Shown here piece by piece: positions 13,853 through 16,854 of a stretch of DNA of 16,854 nucleotides. Each line of letters starts with the position of its first letter. The first letter of the stretch is position 1. The translations under genes were made by a program, and so were the position numbers. The notes beneath the pieces are model-generated. The model saw nothing but the letters and a program-made list of their open reading frames with translations, was not told the origin of the DNA and did no database searches. The stretch is from positions 1-16,854 of the forward strand of contig JBLHOS010000065.1 of assembly GCA_047623825.1 (NCBI GenBank), in the 5' to 3' direction. Source of the stretch: JBLHOS01 sp047623825. GTDB lineage: Bacteria; Pseudomonadota; Alphaproteobacteria; Rhodobacterales; Rhodobacteraceae.

Positions 13853-14285
13853 GCTGATCATCGAAATTGGTGGACGGCAATTTACCGTTGCGTGCCAGCC
13901 GGGTGAGGAACCGTTTTTGCAATCTGCAGCCCGGATGCTGGACACCGAAGCCGCTATTGTTATGGGGCAGGTCGGACGCATGCCGTCAGAGCGTATGCTG
14001 CTGATGGCAGGCCTGATGCTGGCCGATAAGACGGCTGGCCTTGAAGAAGATTTGCAGCGCGCCCAAGAGATGGTGGCGCATCACGAAAAGGCACTGAGCA
14101 GTGCTGAAGAACGCTTGGCAGATCGCGCTCGCCGGATCACTGAGTTGCAAGAAACCCCTCCGCCTGAGCCTGATCAGGTTGAGGTGCCGGTTATTCCCAG
14201 CCGGGTCATCGATAGCATGGCAGAGATTGCGGCGCGTGCCGAGGCGATTGCGCTGGAAGTTGAGGATCGCCAACAGGCCAGCTGA
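13845..14285 (+). CDS. zapA: Cell division protein ZapA
   Basis: 146 residues from a GTG at 13845 that overlaps the upstream coiled-coil gene by 8 bases. GAGGAGAC inside the upstream gene is well placed as its ribosome site. The N-terminal half is the ZapA globular domain: LIIEIGGRQFTVACQPGEEP, then LQSAARMLDTEAA (equivalent of the 'LxxAAxxLxxxA' helix). It is followed by a long helix and coiled coil (about 70-105, GLEEDLQRAQEMVAHHEKALSSAEERLADRA) and a Pro-rich linker (TPPPEPDQVEVP) with a final helix. ZapA proteins bundle FtsZ filaments at mid-cell. The linker and extra C-terminal helix make it longer than the roughly 110 residues of E. coli ZapA. It is convergent with the SDR gene, 36 bases away. 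Confidence 0.85.
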   Translation: MPELIIEIGGRQFTVACQPGEEPFLQSAARMLDTEAAIVMGQVGRMPSERMLLMAGLMLADKTAGLEEDLQRAQEMVAHHEKALSSAEERLADRARRITELQETPPPEPDQVEVPVIPSRVIDSMAEIAARAEAIALEVEDRQQAS

Positions 14286-14321
14286 GGAGCCTGATCTGTG
14301 CGGTGCTGATCGTGACCTATC

Positions 14322-14981
14322 TTACAAAATGGTGCTGAGCAGACGCGCGGCTTCGACCCTTGGGTCGGCTAATTTGGTGCGATCTTCGCCCGGATAGAAG
14401 CGCGCGCGAAGCGCTGTGGGCATCGGGTTCGGGCGCAACAGATGCACTGCCGGTCCGGTTTTGACAGACTCAGCCTGCCAGCTTTCGATCAAAGCGCGTT
14501 GGGCCGCTTTGGCCATTCCGTGCGCACCGGCGAATTTCAGATCCCAATCGCTGTCAAAAAATACGGCGCGTGGGGCGGGTGCTGGGGCGATCAATGGGGC
14601 CACCAATGCGGTCATTCGAGCGAAGGCCCGGATATTGATGGCGATTACCTTGTCCAGATCCTTGGCAGAAATTTGGTCAGCAGGGCTGAGTGAGACGGCA
14701 TGATACGCTGAATGGACCCAGATATCGGCGTGCCCCCACCGATCATAGATCGAGCGGCACAGATGCGCCATTGCGGCCTCATTGGTAATATCCATCGGGG
14801 CCAATGTCGCCTGTCCGCCTAGGGCCTGAATGCGATCATCCAGCTCCTCCAGCGCTCCTTGGGTTCGGGCAACTGCGACCACATGGGCACCCTGAGCGGC
14901 CAAATATTCAGCGCTTGCGGCGCCGATCCCGCGCGAAGCCCCGGTAATAAGGGCAATCTGACCTGTCAATGCTTTGTCCAT
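14322..14981 (-). CDS. Short-chain dehydrogenase/reductase-like protein with altered active site (YciK-like)
   Basis: 219 residues. The ATG at 14981 is chosen because the Rossmann start (LTGQIALITGASRGIG, glycine motif at 14-20) follows within five residues; an upstream extension in the same frame to 15140 has no conserved features. The overall layout, including DITNEAAM, the catalytic-tetrad Asn116 in INIRAF and a C-terminal LRPNPMPTALRARFYPGED, resembles YciK-type SDRs. The catalytic YxxxK is HGMAK (His154, Lys158), with Ser144 upstream, and the NNAG motif is replaced by HSA (90-92). With Tyr missing, classical hydride-transfer chemistry is doubtful, so this may be a non-catalytic or altered SDR. 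No clear Shine-Dalgarno. It is divergent from bioY. Confidence 0.8.
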   Translation of the reverse strand: MDKALTGQIALITGASRGIGAASAEYLAAQGAHVVAVARTQGALEELDDRIQALGGQATLAPMDITNEAAMAHLCRSIYDRWGHADIWVHSAYHAVSLSPADQISAKDLDKVIAINIRAFARMTALVAPLIAPAPAPRAVFFDSDWDLKFAGAHGMAKAAQRALIESWQAESVKTGPAVHLLRPNPMPTALRARFYPGEDRTKLADPRVEAARLLSTIL

Positions 14982-15109
14982 GGCCGCGCTTTGCCGAACT
15001 TGCGCGGGCTTGGCAAGCCCCCGTGCCGTGCGGCTTTGCTTGACTTTCTGAATGTGGACAGGGAAAACACCTGAAGAATACAAACAAATTTCCGTCGGAG
15101 GAGAGACGA

Positions 15110-15676
15110 ATGAGCCGCGAAACCACTTTGAGCCAAGCAATCCTGGGCCGCGAGACGCTGTTTTATAAGGCGCTGATGGTGCTGGGCGGATCTGTGTTTA
15201 TCGCAGTCTCAGCCCAAGTCAGCATCCCGATGATCCCAGTCCCAATGACGTTGCAGACACTGGCGATCTTGATTGTCGGCTTTGCCTTTGGCTCGCGCTT
15301 GGGCGCGCTGACAGCGTTGGCCTATTTGGCTGAAGGCTTCATGGGATTGCCTGTATTTGCCAATGGCGCCAACGGTGCGGCCTTTGCAGGCCCGACGGCG
15401 GGCTTCTTATTGGGCTTCGTTCCAATGGCCTATCTTGCGGGTCTGGCATCTGAGCGCGGTCTTGCAAAAAGTCTGATTGGGACCGCTGTCAGTGCGATCG
15501 CAATCTCCGCATTGCTTTATATTCCTGGTGTGCTTTTTCTGGCGACGTTCTTGTCGTTAGATCTGTCGACGGCGTTTAGTGCAGCGGCAGCGCCCTTCCT
15601 ACTGGGTGATTTCGTAAAATCAATCTTGGCCGCGTTGCTTGTCACGGGTGCCTGGGCAAGTTTGCGCAAAACCTGA
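15110..15676 (+). CDS. bioY: Biotin transporter BioY (substrate-binding S component)
   Basis: 188 residues, very hydrophobic, with about six membrane segments. It has the BioY core: AVSAQVSIPMIPVPMTLQTLAILIVG (about 32-57), where the 'IPxxPVPxTLQT' stretch is diagnostic, then LAYLAEGFMGLPVFANG and GPTAGFLLGFVPMAYLAG. BioY is the biotin-binding S component of ECF transporters. The ATPase (BioM) and T component (BioN) genes are not in this window; solitary BioY proteins are known to work alone or with a shared energising module. The ATG at 15110 has a strong ribosome site (GGAGGAGA). I saw no BioR-type box (TTATnnATAA) upstream. A strong terminator follows. Confidence 0.93.
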   Translation: MSRETTLSQAILGRETLFYKALMVLGGSVFIAVSAQVSIPMIPVPMTLQTLAILIVGFAFGSRLGALTALAYLAEGFMGLPVFANGANGAAFAGPTAGFLLGFVPMAYLAGLASERGLAKSLIGTAVSAIAISALLYIPGVLFLATFLSLDLSTAFSAAAAPFLLGDFVKSILAALLVTGAWASLRKT

Positions 15677-15698
15677 TTTGATAATCTAGTAATTTTTG

Positions 15699-15729
15699 AA
15701 AACGCCGCCCTATTTGTGGCGGCGTTTTT
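15699..15729 (+). terminator. Intrinsic terminator after bioY
   Basis: Perfect 11-base stem AAAACGCCGCC / GGCGGCGTTTT around the 8-base loop CTATTTGT, followed by a T run, 23 bases after the bioY stop. The A tract on the other side means it could also end leftward transcripts from the DUF1284 side. Confidence 0.92.
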
Positions 15730-15760
15730 CGTTTGTGGACCTCGCCAAAGAAAAAAAGAG

Positions 15761-15793
15761 GCCTCCAGTGGGGATATTTAGGGAATAAGGAAG
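15761..15793 (+). repeat. Dispersed intergenic repeat, copy D
   Basis: It reads GCCTCCAGTGGGGATATTTA and ends GGAATAAGGAAG. The tail is identical to copy C; the head has two changes (CGGC to CAGT-type core) that weaken its hairpin. It lies after the bioY terminator, in the same direction, in the convergent space between bioY and the DUF1284 gene. Confidence 0.65.
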
Positions 15794-15810
15794 GCAGCAG
15801 CCCAGCCGTG

Positions 15811-16230
15811 TTACGGAGCTGATTGCAGCCGTGCGACGGCTGATTTGCACATGCCCATTTCAAGCCATTCGCAACCTGCACAGAGCTGATCAAGATCATC
15901 GGGCTGAATATTGGCTTGCACGCGGGCGACCGCGTCAGCCCAGCTAAGCTGATCGCCCGGAGCCAGATCAAGCGCTGCGGCATGTGCCGCGTCAATCCTG
16001 TCGATCTTTTCTTGCGAGGTACACAAGGTCGCGCGCCGTTTTGGGCAGGGCGCGCAGATATCATCGGTCGCGCCGACGATTTCAATCTGAGTGTCGGTGC
16101 CATTTATTGCCCGCAATTGACCTATCACGATCGCGGTCATATTGGCACTAAACGCGTCAGAATAGCCTTTGCCCTCGAACCCGATCGAGCACAGAACATG
16201 GTGGGGGCGCAGGCGGACAGGTATGGTCAT
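15811..16230 (-). CDS. DUF1284 domain protein with two CxxC-x7-C patterns
   Basis: 139 residues. The opening LRPHHVLCSIGFEGKGYS and FSANM is the hallmark of DUF1284. Cysteines are arranged as Cys59-x2-Cys62-x7-Cys70 and Cys117-x2-Cys120-x7-Cys128, plus Cys14 next to the His pair (His10, His11). The repeated spacing suggests a metal or iron-sulfur site, but I know of no experimental function for this family. No Shine-Dalgarno is seen. A TATACT element (16238-16243, minus strand) stands seven bases before the ATG, so the message could be leaderless. It lies 66 bases after the NTF2-like gene in the same direction and may be co-transcribed with it. Confidence 0.85.
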   Translation of the reverse strand: MTIPVRLRPHHVLCSIGFEGKGYSDAFSANMTAIVIGQLRAINGTDTQIEIVGATDDICAPCPKRRATLCTSQEKIDRIDAAHAAALDLAPGDQLSWADAVARVQANIQPDDLDQLCAGCEWLEMGMCKSAVARLQSAP

Positions 16231-16296
16231 ATGCGCAAGTATACGTTGATCTGGTAAAATGTGGGAGGCCGAAAAGCAGCGACCGGGCAGAGCCGG

Positions 16297-16671
16297 TTAA
16301 TCGGCGTTAACTTGTCGGGCGTGTTCGTATGCATGGAACCAGCCGCGCAACACCGTGACCTTGTAGTCAGCGCCCAAATCCCATTCTGCCCATCCAACCA
16401 CAGTCAGTGGGTTGCCAGTTCCGCAATCGGAGCCAGTAAAGGTCCAGAAGAATGCGACATGGTCGCCTGCGATCCGCACATCGTTACAAGCCAAGACCAA
16501 ATCGGTGACATCTGCGTAAAACCCGGCTGCCATTTTGCCAACGCTGCTGCGTTCTTGCCACGGCGTGCCGCGATTGATCACGATCTCACCGTCTTGGGCA
16601 TAAAAACTGGCGACAGCGTCGGGCGAGCCGGTGTTCCAGGCCGCCCTATAAGCCGCAGCTGTTTCAGTCAC
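16297..16671 (-). CDS. NTF2/SnoaL-like domain protein
   Basis: 124 residues from a GTG at 16671. The pattern AAAYRAAWNTGSPDAVASFYAQDGEIVINRG, a helix followed by the first strand, and the later AGDHVAFFWTFTGSDCGTGNPL and VVGWAEWDL fit the small cone-shaped NTF2-like fold (SnoaL/DUF4440 group). Members bind small ligands or catalyse varied reactions, so no substrate can be named. The start is uncertain: the frame stays open for 28 codons further upstream, reading plausible protein (e.g. WRPFNYSKGPNITLDPIEV), but without an ATG, GTG or TTG. GTG is therefore the best visible start, with only a weak GGA upstream. It is followed by DUF1284. Confidence 0.7.
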   Translation of the reverse strand: MTETAAAYRAAWNTGSPDAVASFYAQDGEIVINRGTPWQERSSVGKMAAGFYADVTDLVLACNDVRIAGDHVAFFWTFTGSDCGTGNPLTVVGWAEWDLGADYKVTVLRGWFHAYEHARQVNAD

Positions 16672-16791
16672 TTCGATCGGGTCCAGCGTTATATTGGGAC
16701 CTTTGCTATAGTTGAAAGGACGCCAGATTTGGTTCAGTTCCTTTGCCTTTTGGATGAAAGTAGCGCGCAGAATTTAAGTTTGTCACATACT

Positions 16792-16820
16792 TTGCCGTTG
16801 GTCAGTTTGTTACATAATGT
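16792..16820 (+). promoter_or_regulatory. Candidate rightward promoter at the window edge
   Basis: TTGCCG (16792-16797) and TAATGT (16815-16820) are separated by 17 bases on the plus strand, pointing to a gene beyond the window. The -10 is part of an 11-base palindrome TACATAATGTA (16811-16821). Near-identical GTTTGTCACATA (16778-16789) and GTTTGTTACATA (16805-16816) flank the -35. No gene is seen in 16672-16854. Confidence 0.35.
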
Positions 16821-16854
16821 AGGGAATTGAATTGACCGCGGAGCTGCCGGGTCT

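Noticed and set aside
14286..14321. 6S RNA gene downstream of zapA
   Set aside because: 6S RNA often follows zapA in proteobacteria, but here only 36 bases separate zapA from the convergent SDR gene, too little room. The space ahead of the coiled-coil gene has hairpins but no recognisable 6S layout.
14982..15109. BioR or biotin-dependent control site for bioY
   Set aside because: No TTATnnATAA-type box or riboswitch-like structure was seen.
14982..15140. 53-residue extension of the SDR-like gene overlapping the start of bioY
   Set aside because: No conserved content, and it would overlap the well-supported bioY start and ribosome site.
1..16854. CRISPR array, phage, toxin-antitoxin or insertion sequence
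   Set aside because: No regularly spaced repeats, transposase or integrase motifs, or paired small toxin-antitoxin frames; the only repeats are the four dispersed intergenic copies.

Overview
The window looks like the chromosome of a marine alphaproteobacterium of the order Rhodobacterales (Roseobacter group). The pointers are: an E1-beta subunit of pyruvate dehydrogenase that carries its own lipoyl domain; the gene string gap-gap-pgk-class I aldolase-ftsB-pdhA-pdhB-pdhC; a zapA gene preceded by a coiled-coil gene next to transketolase; and a dispersed intergenic repeat (GCCTCCGGCGGGGATATTT and relatives) of a kind I recall from this group. No rRNA, tRNA, insertion sequence, integrase or CRISPR array was recognised. 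The content is core metabolism and cell division, not an obvious accessory island.

Left half (1-9442), all on the minus strand. Read in the direction of transcription: gap2, a 47-residue small membrane protein gene that is easily missed, gap1, pgk, a class I (FbaB-type) fructose-bisphosphate aldolase, ftsB, pdhA, a small membrane protein gene coupled by a GTGA overlap to the end of pdhA, pdhB, and pdhC, which is cut by the left edge. Together they cover the route from fructose-1,6-bisphosphate to 3-phosphoglycerate, then the entry of pyruvate into acetyl-CoA. Upstream of the aldolase, gap1 and gap2 lie near-palindromes of the form GTTAGCGCnAAC. They look like operators for a LacI-family carbon regulator (CceR/PckR type), so these genes are probably one regulon. 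The two GAPDH paralogues differ at the residue that selects NAD, which hints at a division of labour between glycolysis and gluconeogenesis.

Middle (9443-12732). A DUF808/YedI-type membrane protein reads rightward, convergent with transketolase, which reads leftward from a TTG start. Between them sit two inverted copies of the dispersed repeat, each just after a stop codon.

Right half (12989-16854). An uncharacterised coiled-coil gene overlaps zapA by 8 bases (probably a cell-division operon). It faces a short-chain dehydrogenase-like gene whose catalytic Tyr is His. Divergent from that is bioY (biotin uptake), closed by a strong intrinsic terminator and another repeat copy. Last come a leftward DUF1284 protein with two identical CxxC-x7-C patterns and an NTF2/SnoaL-like protein. 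The last 180 bases hold no gene but have a plausible rightward promoter at the window edge.
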